51,120 bases of DNA from Bacteroidia bacterium (lineage in GTDB: Bacteria > Bacteroidota > Bacteroidia > Bacteroidales > UBA7960): contig REEA01000126.1 of assembly GCA_007695305.1 (NCBI GenBank), positions 1-51,120 on the forward strand. The letters are read 5' to 3'. Shown here in pieces: positions 1 to 8,458 of this stretch. Below the pieces are notes generated by a model, which searched no databases, was not told the origin of the DNA, and saw nothing but the letters and a program-made list of their open reading frames with translations. How positions within the stretch are numbered: position 1 is the first letter of the stretch; every line of letters begins with the position of its first letter. Position numbers and translations under genes: made by a program.

Positions 1-91
1 CGGCGGCTTTCGACGCCTCGCATCTGACCTGAATTAAAAGCATGAATAATACAGGTTAAATATCAACATCAATAATTTTTGTATATTGCAA

Positions 92-496
92 ATGATGGAA
101 CACAAAAACACAAATCGTTTTCAGGTTATGAGCTTTCTCATTAAAGTATTGGTGTCCACTTTCGCGGTGGTGATCACCTCTTATTTGTTGGGTGGAGTAG
201 GCGTTGACGACTTTATTACCGCCATTGTAGTGGCATTTGTATTGGCCGTTCTTAATGCTTTGCTGAAACCCATCCTGGTTGTGTTAACCATACCGGTTAC
301 AGTGATGAGCTTTGGTCTTTTTCTATTGGTGATCAATGCGTTTATTATCCAGCTCACCGGTGTAATTGTCCGTGGTTTTCATGTGGAGAACTTTTGGTGG
401 GCACTGCTTTTCGGGGTAATCCTCTCCATTGTGACCTGGTTTCTCGAACTTCCTGCCAGATCACAAGGACGCCCGCGCAACCGGGATTATCATTAA
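92..496 (+). CDS. Phage-holin-4 / YvlD-like family small membrane protein
   Basis: About 135 residues and almost wholly hydrophobic, with four predicted membrane helices (roughly residues 12-32, 37-57, 66-88 and 98-118 by eye). The short loop with NALLKPILVV between helices 2 and 3 is characteristic of the PF04020 (Phage_holin_4_2, YvlD) family. Members are common chromosomal inner-membrane proteins of unknown function; the name does not imply a prophage, and no phage gene is nearby. Two consecutive ATG codons (92 and 95) are the likely start; an upstream in-frame TTG at 86 is less likely. It is convergent with msrA, with only 59 nt between the stops. Confidence 0.85.
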   Translation: MMEHKNTNRFQVMSFLIKVLVSTFAVVITSYLLGGVGVDDFITAIVVAFVLAVLNALLKPILVVLTIPVTVMSFGLFLLVINAFIIQLTGVIVRGFHVENFWWALLFGVILSIVTWFLELPARSQGRPRNRDYH

Positions 497-555
497 AAGG
501 CATCCTGACAGATACCTGAAGAAAGCTGCAGCAACAGATGTTGAGGAATGTTGGC

Positions 556-1224
556 TTAATCCTGCCTGAGCATATCCTCGAACATGCTTTTGAACTTCTG
601 CACTTTCGGCATGATTACCATTTGACAGTAGGCCTGGTTCGGGTTTTTCTCAAAATAGTTCTGATGGTAATCCTCTGCCCGGTAAAAAACGTCCAGCGGC
701 GTTATTTCGGTCACGATGGGACTATCCCATATATTCTCACTGCCAAGACGCTCTTTTACCATTTGTGCCACTTCCTTTTGTTGCTCATCATGATAAAAAA
801 TGGCCGATCTGTACTGGGTTCCCACATCGGCACCCTGGCGATTCAAAGTGGTTGGGTCGTGCACACGGAAAAAGATCTCCAGCAATGAAAGGTATGATAC
901 AACCGCCGGATCATATTTTACCTGCACAACTTCAGCATGGCCAGTGGCGCCTGTGATTACCTGCTCATAGCTTGGATTGGATACATGGCCACCGGCATAT
1001 CCGGATGTGGCGGAATAAACACCGTTTAACCTGGTGAAAATGGCTTCAATGCACCAAAAACAGCCACCTCCGAAAGTGGCCAGTGAATAATCTCCGGAAA
1101 CTTCCTTTCCCTTGTTTGTCATCATATCATTGGTATTGTTTAAGTTTTTATCTCCGGCCGGTGTGCTGCATGCCGTTGCTGCAACAAAAACCAGCATTAA
1201 CCCCATTGTTTTCATACTATCCAT
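556..1224 (-). CDS. msrA: Peptide-methionine (S)-S-oxide reductase MsrA, lipoprotein form
   Basis: Reduces methionine-S-sulfoxide in proteins, with thioredoxin-type reductant. The family motif GCFWC is at residues 54-58, with the catalytic Cys55, followed by the conserved TSGYAGGH and GHAEVVQV stretches and a downstream YHQNYF block. The N-terminus is a lipoprotein signal (hydrophobic run ending A-T-A-C, lipobox Cys at about residue 19) and a polar linker, so the enzyme is probably tethered in the envelope rather than cytosolic. The start is at 1224 or the in-frame ATG at 1215; both keep the signal. It lies 63 nt downstream of the alcohol dehydrogenase on the same strand and may be cotranscribed. 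Confidence 0.95.
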   Translation of the reverse strand: MDSMKTMGLMLVFVAATACSTPAGDKNLNNTNDMMTNKGKEVSGDYSLATFGGGCFWCIEAIFTRLNGVYSATSGYAGGHVSNPSYEQVITGATGHAEVVQVKYDPAVVSYLSLLEIFFRVHDPTTLNRQGADVGTQYRSAIFYHDEQQKEVAQMVKERLGSENIWDSPIVTEITPLDVFYRAEDYHQNYFEKNPNQAYCQMVIMPKVQKFKSMFEDMLRQD

Positions 1225-1287
1225 TTATCTAAATAAACAAATATGACCATGGGAATGTTCGCGATGATCTTTTTACCCCTGGCTTTA

Positions 1288-2436
1288 TCAGATCATTTGA
1301 CGCACAAGGAGCTGATGGTCCTCCTGGGATAGCTTATGAACCATGCCGTTGACTTTATTCAGTGCCATCACTTCCAGCAGCTCATTTTGCTTATCTTCAT
1401 TCATTTGAATGCCGGCTTCTCCCAGTGAAACGGGACACCCCAGTTTGCTGAAAAAGTTCTTGAATGCTCCGATGGTATCCTCAGGAGACTGCAGTCCGAA
1501 GACTTCTTTTCCCAGGGTGCCAATTCTGCCGGGGATTCGTTGTGTTTGCAGCTCCATCCATGCTGGATAGGCCACCGACAGTGACGCACCATGGGGAATG
1601 TCCCATAACACGCTCAGGCAATGACCAATGGCATGCACGCCCCAGTCGCCGGTCTTTTTTCCCTGCGCGGTCAGTCCGTTGAGAGCCATGGTTGCTGCAT
1701 ACATGATTTTCGCCCGCAATGTATAATCATGGAGGTTTTCCATGAGTTTGGGGCCGTAATCCATTGCTTCCCTGATGATGGAGATGATGAAACGGTCGGT
1801 GAGTGTTGAATCGCCTTCTCCAAACCAGCCCTCCAATGCGTGCGCAATCAGGTCGGCAATGCCGAAGGCTGTATAGTTGGCGGGCACACCGGTGGTGAAT
1901 GCAGGATCGAGGAAGCTTGCCCTCGGAAACATCAGGTGGTGACCAAAGCCCACCTTCCTTTTTTCCGCATTGTGCTGCACAACGCCGAGGGGGTTCATCT
2001 CTGACCCGGTGGCGGCGAGGGTAAGTACACCCAGGATGGGCAGCGCCTTTCCCGGCTTTGTCTTCCCGGTGGCAAAATCCCAGCATGAGTGTGCAACAGG
2101 AATGCTGATGGCGATGTATTTCGCACTGTCAAGCACACTGCCCCCGCCAACCGCGATCACCATATCCACATTTTCGGCACGGCCAAGGGCGGCCGCAGCA
2201 TCCACATCTTCCACCACAGGGTTTGGCCTGATACCCGAATATTCAACAATGCCGATGTTTTCGGATTGTAAGCTGCTGATTACCTGTTGATAAGAACCAT
2301 TCTTCTTCACAGAGCCTTTGCCATACACCAGCAAGGCTTTCCTGCCAATGCCCGATGCAGTTTTACCGATTTTGCCGGTTACTCCCTTTCCAAAATATAA
2401 CTTTACCGGATTATAGATCACAAAATTTTCCATCAT
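1288..2436 (-). CDS. Iron-containing alcohol dehydrogenase (BdhA/YqhD-like)
   Basis: 382 residues, full length for group III metal-dependent alcohol dehydrogenases. The nucleotide-binding GGGS motif is at residues 97-100 and is followed by LDSAK. The expected metal ligands are Asp195, His199, His268 and His282. Sequence around the motifs resembles the NAD(P)H-dependent butanol/aldehyde reductases (BdhA, YqhD), which reduce short-chain aldehydes in the cytosol; the substrate cannot be read from sequence. Two adjacent Met codons make the exact start uncertain by one residue. It may form a unit with msrA downstream, consistent with handling reactive aldehydes and oxidative damage, but that is inference. 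Confidence 0.93.
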   Translation of the reverse strand: MMENFVIYNPVKLYFGKGVTGKIGKTASGIGRKALLVYGKGSVKKNGSYQQVISSLQSENIGIVEYSGIRPNPVVEDVDAAAALGRAENVDMVIAVGGGSVLDSAKYIAISIPVAHSCWDFATGKTKPGKALPILGVLTLAATGSEMNPLGVVQHNAEKRKVGFGHHLMFPRASFLDPAFTTGVPANYTAFGIADLIAHALEGWFGEGDSTLTDRFIISIIREAMDYGPKLMENLHDYTLRAKIMYAATMALNGLTAQGKKTGDWGVHAIGHCLSVLWDIPHGASLSVAYPAWMELQTQRIPGRIGTLGKEVFGLQSPEDTIGAFKNFFSKLGCPVSLGEAGIQMNEDKQNELLEVMALNKVNGMVHKLSQEDHQLLVRQMI

Positions 2437-2985
2437 AAAAATGATTATTAAGAAGCAGAATGTGTGATTAATGAAACGATCTTTGATTATCTAACCGTCA
2501 TGGCGCAATAATTGTTTATGTTCATGCCGGATTACCTTCCATGCGTCAAATAATTCAGCTTTTCCTCACATTGATATAAGTTTTTTCCGGCTGATCACAA
2601 ACACCTGCATGCCATTGTTATCAGGTTACAGGTAAGGTCACGGCAACATCCTGGAACCTTACAGCGCGTACAAATATACAATGGCAGATACCTCTATCCG
2701 GTGATTTTTTTATAACTTTACCCGCTTTTTTTTGTAAACAGATCAACAGATATTGTTAACTTATAAATGGTTAAAGGGTTTTGCTTCATTTTTTCCGGCT
2801 TTGTTGACTGCTTGAAACATTTTCCCCGGGGGTTGTTGAGAAACAAAATCACTTTATCCATACGCTTCCTGCAGGAGGTGAAAGACAGATGATTTTGCGC
2901 TTGCCGGATATGTCTTAGCCGGGCACATACAAGCCGTTCGTTTGCAAAAACAGGCATTTTAAAACCTAAAGAAAATATATTTATT
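2437..2985. other. Intergenic region between divergent genes (adh / pfk)
   Basis: A 549-nt non-coding stretch separates the divergent alcohol dehydrogenase and phosphofructokinase genes. On the minus strand a perfect TAnnTTTG box (2671-2678) would give the dehydrogenase a leader of about 230 nt. I see no convincing -7/-33 pair for the plus-strand gene, although A/T-rich DNA precedes its ATG. The open frames here are short and lack signals. No tRNA or recognisable riboswitch was found. Confidence 0.5.
2671..2678 (-). promoter_or_regulatory. Possible -7 box upstream of the alcohol dehydrogenase
   Basis: The minus strand reads TATATTTG, a perfect match to the Bacteroidota -7 consensus TAnnTTTG. 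No TTTG box lies at the right distance upstream, and the start codon is about 235 nt away, so this is weak. Confidence 0.3.
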
Positions 2986-4170
2986 ATGAAAAAAATCAAA
3001 GGAACAATAGGTATTTTAACCGGTGGTGGTGATGTGCCGGGTTTGAATCCGGCTATTCGGGCCATCACGATACGAGCCCTGCGCGAAGGTTACCGGGTGA
3101 TTGGTCTTCGCAGGGGTTGGGCCGGATTGATGGAAGTTATTCGTGACAAGAAGGCAGACAACAGCAAGAATTATATTGAGCTTTCGGAAGACCTTGTGAA
3201 CAAAGCAGGTCGTACCGGTGGGACATTCCTGCACACTTCACGCACCCGCCCCAGCCACGTACCTGCCAAACACATACCCAGCCACCTGGCTGACAAGTAC
3301 AAGGAAGAAATCAACGATTTGACACCAGAGGTGTTGAAAAACATAGATTTTCTCGGTATTGACTTCCTGATTCCCATTGGTGGTGATGACACGTTAAGCT
3401 ATGCTGTGCGTATGTACCAGGAAGGCATGAAAGTGGTGGCTATTCCAAAAACCATGGATAATGATGTGCCGGGAACAGATTACTGTATTGGTTTCAGCAC
3501 CTGTGTAACGCGTACCATTCATTTGGCCAACCTCTTGCGTACCTCTGCCGGTTCTCATGAACGAATCCTTGTTATGGAAGTGTTTGGCCGTTATGCAGGT
3601 TTTACGGCTCTGCTGCCGACCATGGCTGGTGCAGCAAACCGTTGTGTTATACCTGAGTACAAATTTGACATTGAGCATCTTACCGAACTCCTGGTGGAAG
3701 ACAGGGCAAAAAACCCCAGCAACTATTCTGTGGTTCTTGTTTCGGAGGGTGCCAGCTTTGAAGGTGTGGACATGATGTTCCAAAGTGCGGAAAAAGACAT
3801 GTACGGACACGCCAAGCTGGGAGGTATCGGTGATGCGGTATCGGTGCGGATCAAGGAACTCAGTCCCAAATTCAATAAAGGACAAAGGGTGGAAACCATT
3901 AATCAATACCTGGGTTACCTCGTTCGGTCCGGCGACCCCGATGCCATCGACAGCATCGTGCCCATGGCATACGGTAACCTTGCCCTCGACCTTGTGCTGA
4001 AAGGAATACACGGGCGGCTGGTGATACTGAAAAACGGCCGCTACGACAATATCCCGGTGGATATTGTGACCAGCACCAATAAGCTGATCGACATTCAGAA
4101 ACATTACAACACCAACCGTTTGCGTCCGGTCTATGAATCATTTATCGACAAACCCCTGTTTCTGATTTAA
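2986..4170 (+). CDS. 6-phosphofructokinase, predicted pyrophosphate-dependent type
   Basis: Phosphorylates fructose 6-phosphate in glycolysis. The family loop GGGDVPGLN is at residues 13-21, the catalytic aspartates are Asp158 and Asp160 in PKTMDND (154-160), and the substrate loop MEVFGRYAG is at 197-205. Two residues that decide the phosphoryl donor are informative. The GGDG motif of ATP enzymes is GGDD here (Asp135), and the Gly before T-x-D-N-D is Lys155. That Asp plus Lys pair is the known signature of pyrophosphate-dependent enzymes, which are reversible. The length of 394 residues also fits the longer PPi/mixed group better than the ~320-residue E. coli PfkA. It is transcribed alone and ends at a strong bidirectional terminator. 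Confidence 0.93.
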   Translation: MKKIKGTIGILTGGGDVPGLNPAIRAITIRALREGYRVIGLRRGWAGLMEVIRDKKADNSKNYIELSEDLVNKAGRTGGTFLHTSRTRPSHVPAKHIPSHLADKYKEEINDLTPEVLKNIDFLGIDFLIPIGGDDTLSYAVRMYQEGMKVVAIPKTMDNDVPGTDYCIGFSTCVTRTIHLANLLRTSAGSHERILVMEVFGRYAGFTALLPTMAGAANRCVIPEYKFDIEHLTELLVEDRAKNPSNYSVVLVSEGASFEGVDMMFQSAEKDMYGHAKLGGIGDAVSVRIKELSPKFNKGQRVETINQYLGYLVRSGDPDAIDSIVPMAYGNLALDLVLKGIHGRLVILKNGRYDNIPVDIVTSTNKLIDIQKHYNTNRLRPVYESFIDKPLFLI

Positions 4171-4203
4171 TGCATAGAATGGCTTAGGCCATTTTGAAAA
4201 TAA

Positions 4204-4242
4204 AAAAAGAGGATGATCCTGTTTTGGAATCATCCTCTTTTT
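4204..4242. terminator. Bidirectional intrinsic terminator
   Basis: A perfect 14-bp inverted repeat (arms 4204-4217 and 4229-4242, GAGGATGAT core, 11-nt loop) has an A-tract on its left arm and a T-tract on its right. It therefore yields a hairpin plus U-run in either direction. It sits between the convergent phosphofructokinase gene and the small exported-protein gene. Confidence 0.92.
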
Positions 4243-4263
4243 ATGCTTGTCAGATAATGCAGG

Positions 4264-4719
4264 CTAACGCATCAGCTCCTGTATTCTTTGCTGAAGTTCA
4301 GGGTTTTGCTGGAACTCCATCATGATCTCTTCAAATTTTTTCATTTCAAGGCCTGAATCTTCAACAGCATTTTCCAGTAAGCTCTCCTGCTCGATCTGAA
4401 TCTCTTCAATGATTGCTATGACGGCAACATATGCCTCAGCCTCTTCTTCGGTCATTTCAACATCCTCCAGGGGCAATTGCTGTGCTTGCATATTGATTTC
4501 ATTGAAACGCTGAACCGTGAGGTCATGCTCTTCAATTTCTGCAATCATTTGCTGCTGGCCCATTTGACTGATTTGCATGAGATTCATATAGACATTTGCG
4601 AAACTCATCAATTCTTCATCGCTGAAGTCACCCGGGTTCGCTTTGACAGGCAAGGCGAACAGAAACAATAATGCCATGGATAAGGCTGCAACGATTTGAT
4701 TTTTCTTGTTTAAATACAT
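4264..4719 (-). CDS. Small exported protein, DUF4168-like
   Basis: About 151 residues. The N-terminus is a Sec signal (basic MYLNKK, then a leucine-rich core ending before KANPGDFS). The mature part is acidic, glutamine-rich and wholly helical in character. It opens with FSDEELMSFANVYMNL, which resembles the start of DUF4168 domains; function is unknown. The start at 4719 is chosen because a full promoter (4768-4798) lies just upstream, whereas a start at 4797 would precede that promoter and would bury the signal peptide. It is divergent from mutS and convergent with the phosphofructokinase gene. Confidence 0.8.
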   Translation of the reverse strand: MYLNKKNQIVAALSMALLFLFALPVKANPGDFSDEELMSFANVYMNLMQISQMGQQQMIAEIEEHDLTVQRFNEINMQAQQLPLEDVEMTEEEAEAYVAVIAIIEEIQIEQESLLENAVEDSGLEMKKFEEIMMEFQQNPELQQRIQELMR

Positions 4720-4767
4720 AAGCTTTTTTTTGGTTGTAAAAAAATTAGGGTTTAACGGGTTGAATTG

Positions 4768-4798
4768 CAAAGCTACAAAACTTCGTTGAGGGCACAAA
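4768..4798 (-). promoter_or_regulatory. Bacteroidota-type promoter of the DUF4168-like gene
   Basis: Reading the minus strand, TTTG (4798-4795) is followed after 19 nt by TAGCTTTG (4775-4768). This is a perfect TTTG-N19-TAnnTTTG arrangement. Transcription would begin near 4761, giving a leader of about 42 nt to the ATG at 4719. Confidence 0.75.
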
Positions 4799-4853
4799 GG
4801 ACAGGCAGTGATTTAACATACGTTATGAAGTGAAAAAGCTCCTGTAAAATTTG

Positions 4854-4861
4854 TATTTTTG
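4854..4861 (+). promoter_or_regulatory. -7 box of mutS
   Basis: TATTTTTG matches TAnnTTTG and lies 66 nt before the GTG start of mutS. No clear -33 TTTG box is present, so this rests on the -7 element alone. Confidence 0.5.
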
Positions 4862-4927
4862 TTCATGATAGGATTTTGCAGGCGTTAAGCAAAACCTGAT
4901 ATGTTATACCAAAAGAAGACCTGATCC

Positions 4928-7552
4928 GTGGTTAAATCCGCATCAAAAATCGTAGAAACCCCCTTGATGAAACAGTATTACGGGATCAAGGCCAAGCATC
5001 CTGACGCGTTGTTGCTATTCAGGGTAGGCGATTTTTATGAAACATTTGGTGAGGATGCCATCAAAACGGCTGAAATACTTGGCATTGTACTTACCCGAAG
5101 GGCCAACGGTGCTGCTTCTTTTGTGGAGCTGGCAGGCTTTCCCTATCATGCGCTCGACACCTACTTGCCCAAACTGGTACGTGCCGGCCAGCGGGTGGCC
5201 ATCTGTGAACAGCTGGAAGATCCCAAACAGACAAAAAAAATTGTCAAACGTGGAGTCACAGAGCTGGTAACGCCGGGTATCGCTTTTAGCGACAAAGTAT
5301 TGGACCACAAGGAGAATAACTTCCTGGCTGCCCTGCACTTCGCAGGCACCCATACCGGGATCGCCTTCCTTGATGTTTCCACCGGTGAATTCCTGGCCGA
5401 CCAGGGCCATCCGGAATACATCGACAAGCTATTGCAAAGCTTCCGCCCCAGCGAGGTGATTGTCCAGAAAAAAAATCTTAAACAGCTACAGGAGACATTT
5501 CCGGGTAAATATCATACCAGTACCCTCGACGATTGGGTATATACCCGCGATTTTGCCGATGACCTTCTGTTGAAACATTTTGGCACGGTATCTTATAAAG
5601 GTTTTGGCATAGAAGAGCTTAACGAAGGGATCATTGCAGCCGGAGCGGTCATGCAATACCTGCAGGACACACGGCATGACAAGCTAAGCCATATCAATAA
5701 GATTTCCAGGATAGATGAAACACAATATGTATGGCTTGACAAATTCACCATCCGGAACCTGGAAATCCTGCATTCATTGAATGAAGATGCAACCACGCTG
5801 AAAGATGTCCTTGACCACACCATATCTCCCATGGGCAGCCGGCTGCTCAAACGTTGGATCATCCTTCCACTGAAAGACAGATCGCGTATCAATGAGCGAT
5901 ACGATGTTGTGGAATATTTGTTGAAACATTCGGAACAGGCCGAAAGGCTGGCGGGCTATCTGAGACAAATGGGCGATGTGGAACGCCTGATTTCAAAAGT
6001 AGCGGTTGGCAAGGTCAGTCCGCGCGAACTGAAACAGATCGAAAAGGCCCTGGACTGTATCGGACCGGTTAGAGATCTTTGTATGGAGAGCAACTGTGGG
6101 CCGCTGAAACAAATGGCCGACCAGTTGAATCCCTGTCAGTTGATCCGGGAGAGAATCGCCCGCGAAATTAAAGACGACCCACCGGCACTCATCAACAAAG
6201 GCAATGTGATAGCAGCAGGCGTCTCGGACGACCTGGACGAATTACGCAATATAGCCTTCTCCGGCAAGGATTACCTGGCAGCCCTGCGCAAAAGGGAAAT
6301 TGAACGCACCGGTATCCCCAGCATAAAAATATCGTTTAACCAGGTTTTCGGCTATTATCTTGAAGTCACCAATACCCACAAAGACAAGGTTCCTGACGAT
6401 TGGCAGCGAAAACAAACGCTCACCAACGCAGAACGCTATATCACCCCCGAACTCAAAGAGTATGAAGAACAGATCCTGACCGCGGAAGAAAAGATCATTG
6501 GCATTGAAGAGCGCTTGTTCATGGAACTGGTGGCATCGGTGGCCGAATATGTGGAACCGATCCAGGTGAATGCCAACGTGCTGGCCCGCATCGACTGCCT
6601 GCTTTGTTTTGCCACCATAGCCATGCAATATCGCTACAAGCGACCGGTCATCAACGATACGTTTACCCTCGACATCAAAGGAGGACGCCACCCGGTGATC
6701 GAGCAGCAGCTGCCTCCCGGCGAGGAATATGTTGCCAATGATGTCTTCCTTGATAATGAAAACCAGCAGATTATCATGATCACAGGACCGAATATGTCCG
6801 GTAAAAGTGCATTGCTGCGGCAAACCGGCCTGATTGTTCTGATGGCACAGATGGGAAGCTTTGTGCCTGTAGAGCAGGCCTCCATCGGCATTGTGGATAA
6901 GATTTTTACACGAGTGGGTGCATCCGATAATATCTCCTCCGGTGAATCAACCTTTATGGTGGAGATGAATGAAACAGCCAGCATCCTCAACAATATCTCC
7001 GACCGCAGCCTTATTCTGCTTGATGAAATTGGCAGAGGGACGAGCACCTACGATGGCATCAGCATTGCATGGGCCATTGCCGAATTTCTTCATGAACATC
7101 CGCTTTTTAAAGCAAAAACACTGTTTGCAACCCATTATCATGAACTCAATGAGATGGCCGAATCCTTCATCAGGATCAAAAACTATAACGTATCGGTTAA
7201 AGAAGTCCGCAACAACGTGATCTTTCTGAGAAAGCTGGTCCCGGGAGGAAGTGAACATTCTTTCGGGATCCATGTTGCGCGCATGGCCGGAATGCCGGTG
7301 AGTGTCATTGAACGGGCAAAGACCATCCTGGCACAGCTGGAAAAAACACATAGCCACGATGAGCTAACGGGAAAAACCGGATCGGGTCGCAAAAAACAGC
7401 GCAAGGATGATTACCAGCTGAGCTTTTTTCAGCTGGACGATCCATTGCTTGAGCAAATAAAAGAGGATATACTCAACACGAATATCGACACACTTACCCC
7501 CGTGGAGGCCTTGATGAAACTCAATGAAATCAAACGTTTATTGGGGAAATAA
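4928..7552 (+). CDS. mutS: DNA mismatch repair protein MutS
   Basis: Recognises mismatches and small loops and recruits MutL. 874 residues, the usual MutS length. The N-terminal mismatch-reading motif GDFYETF holds the Phe and Glu that wedge into the mispair. The C-terminal ATPase has Walker A GPNMSGKS at 620-627, then the DEIGRGTST Walker B/signature block and the ATHYHEL segment. The Walker A carries Ser-Gly in place of the Gly-Gly of E. coli MutS, which I believe is common in Bacteroidota. The start codon is GTG; the nearest upstream ATG in the leader runs into a stop, and A/G-rich DNA precedes the GTG. It is transcribed alone. Confidence 0.98.
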   Translation: MVKSASKIVETPLMKQYYGIKAKHPDALLLFRVGDFYETFGEDAIKTAEILGIVLTRRANGAASFVELAGFPYHALDTYLPKLVRAGQRVAICEQLEDPKQTKKIVKRGVTELVTPGIAFSDKVLDHKENNFLAALHFAGTHTGIAFLDVSTGEFLADQGHPEYIDKLLQSFRPSEVIVQKKNLKQLQETFPGKYHTSTLDDWVYTRDFADDLLLKHFGTVSYKGFGIEELNEGIIAAGAVMQYLQDTRHDKLSHINKISRIDETQYVWLDKFTIRNLEILHSLNEDATTLKDVLDHTISPMGSRLLKRWIILPLKDRSRINERYDVVEYLLKHSEQAERLAGYLRQMGDVERLISKVAVGKVSPRELKQIEKALDCIGPVRDLCMESNCGPLKQMADQLNPCQLIRERIAREIKDDPPALINKGNVIAAGVSDDLDELRNIAFSGKDYLAALRKREIERTGIPSIKISFNQVFGYYLEVTNTHKDKVPDDWQRKQTLTNAERYITPELKEYEEQILTAEEKIIGIEERLFMELVASVAEYVEPIQVNANVLARIDCLLCFATIAMQYRYKRPVINDTFTLDIKGGRHPVIEQQLPPGEEYVANDVFLDNENQQIIMITGPNMSGKSALLRQTGLIVLMAQMGSFVPVEQASIGIVDKIFTRVGASDNISSGESTFMVEMNETASILNNISDRSLILLDEIGRGTSTYDGISIAWAIAEFLHEHPLFKAKTLFATHYHELNEMAESFIRIKNYNVSVKEVRNNVIFLRKLVPGGSEHSFGIHVARMAGMPVSVIERAKTILAQLEKTHSHDELTGKTGSGRKKQRKDDYQLSFFQLDDPLLEQIKEDILNTNIDTLTPVEALMKLNEIKRLLGK

Positions 7553-7556
7553 CCTT

Positions 7557-7588
7557 CCTTTCCGGAAAAAAATCTTTGACCGGAAGGG
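7557..7588. terminator. Weak hairpin between convergent mutS and ompH
   Basis: Nine-base arms CCTTTCCGG (7557-7565) and CCGGAAGGG (7580-7588) pair with one G-U and enclose a 14-nt A-rich loop. It lies between the two stop codons but lacks a proper T-run, so the terminator role is tentative. Confidence 0.4.
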
Positions 7589-7614
7589 CATGATTTGGTG
7601 TAAGCAAAGCAGAA

Positions 7615-8130
7615 CTAATTCCGGTATCCCATACGTCGCAATACGTCGTCGCTTAGATCGTATCGCACGTCCGTATAGATCATGGTGGCTCCGCCTGCCT
7701 TATCAAATATCACGGCATAGTTGCCCCTGGAAGCAATTTCTTCCACCGCTTCATACACCCTGTCCTGGATTGGCTGGATGAGTTCCTGTCTTTTGGCAAA
7801 CAGGTCGCCGTCGCGTCCGAAACGTCTCATTTGCAGCTCTTTGGCTGCCCGTTCTTTTTGAATGATCTCTTCTTCCCGCTGGCGCCTCATGTCTTCGGGA
7901 AGCAACGGAGCTTCAGCCTGGTATTCGCGGTAGAGCCTGTCCACTTCAGCAAATACATTCTCTATTTCCATCTGCCACTGTACGGATAGTTCTTCTACTT
8001 CTCTTTCGGCAGCCTGAAACTCAGGAATGTTGTCCAGGATATACTCAGTATCAATGTATGCAAAGCGCTGACCCCATGCCGACAGGGCCATCACCGTTAT
8101 CACTGTAAACAGAATGAGTTGTTTTTTCAT
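7615..8130 (-). CDS. OmpH/Skp-family periplasmic chaperone
   Basis: About 171 residues. A Sec signal (MKKQLILF to SAWGQ) is followed by RFAYIDTEYIL, the short beta-strand opening of Skp/OmpH proteins. A long charged coiled-coil hairpin (about residues 45-120, rich in Glu, Arg and Gln) follows, and the chain closes with YAVIFDKAGGATMIYTD. Skp-type chaperones hold unfolded outer-membrane proteins on the way to the BAM complex, which fits its place directly after bamA in the same operon. The start at 8130 is preferred: the open frame upstream translates an 8-bp repeat tract and carries no signal. A second paralog is at 22682-23194. Confidence 0.9.
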   Translation of the reverse strand: MKKQLILFTVITVMALSAWGQRFAYIDTEYILDNIPEFQAAEREVEELSVQWQMEIENVFAEVDRLYREYQAEAPLLPEDMRRQREEEIIQKERAAKELQMRRFGRDGDLFAKRQELIQPIQDRVYEAVEEIASRGNYAVIFDKAGGATMIYTDVRYDLSDDVLRRMGYRN

Positions 8131-8458
8131 GAGCTTAGTATTTTGTCGAAATGTGTGAAATGTGAAAATGTGAAAATGTGAAAATGTCAAAAGGTCAAAT
8201 GTATAATATAGCCTTTCTTTGCGCTTTTTGCGTGATGAACTTTTGCGGCCTTTGCGAGGAATAAAATCTTTCACGCACAAATGGAGTGGTATTTATTTTT
8301 TCACCACAGAGGACACAATGAACATAAAGTTTTTATCTCTGGACAGGTCAAGCCTGTTCCTGTTTTGTTTTCTGCTTACTTCTTAATTAACTACTTTTTA
8401 CTTTCTCCACCTCTTACCTTCGCTCCTTCTCACCTTCGCTCTTTACCTCATCAAAATA
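8131..8458. other. Repeat-rich spacer between bamA and ompH
   Basis: 328 nt without a gene, unusually long inside an otherwise tight operon. It contains an 8-bp tandem tract (8155-8200), a TTTGCG-rich stretch (about 8216-8260), a TTTTTCACCACAGAGGACAC element (about 8299-8320) and a pyrimidine-rich tail. These are the same low-complexity word types found at 28.4-28.6 kb and 35.45 kb. Confidence 0.6.
8155..8200. repeat. 8-bp tandem repeat tract upstream of ompH
   Basis: About six consecutive units of GTGAAAAT drifting to GTCAAAAG (one unit 7 bp long). It begins 24 nt upstream of the ompH start on the coding strand. The unit closely matches the GTCAAAAG tract at 35452-35499, also just upstream of a start codon. 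Confidence 0.85.

Noticed and set aside
1-85. 3' end of a gene entering from the left
   Set aside because: All three plus frames stop within 36 nt and nothing identifies a family; cannot be supported.
92-496. Prophage indicated by a 'holin' family protein
   Set aside because: PF04020 proteins are ordinary chromosomal membrane proteins; no other phage gene, integrase or att site is present.
3394-4104. 236-aa minus-strand open frame inside the phosphofructokinase gene
   Set aside because: Exact shadow of a strongly conserved coding frame; His/Val-rich translation with no domain or signal.
6242-6823. 193-aa minus-strand open frame inside mutS
   Set aside because: Antisense shadow of conserved MutS core.
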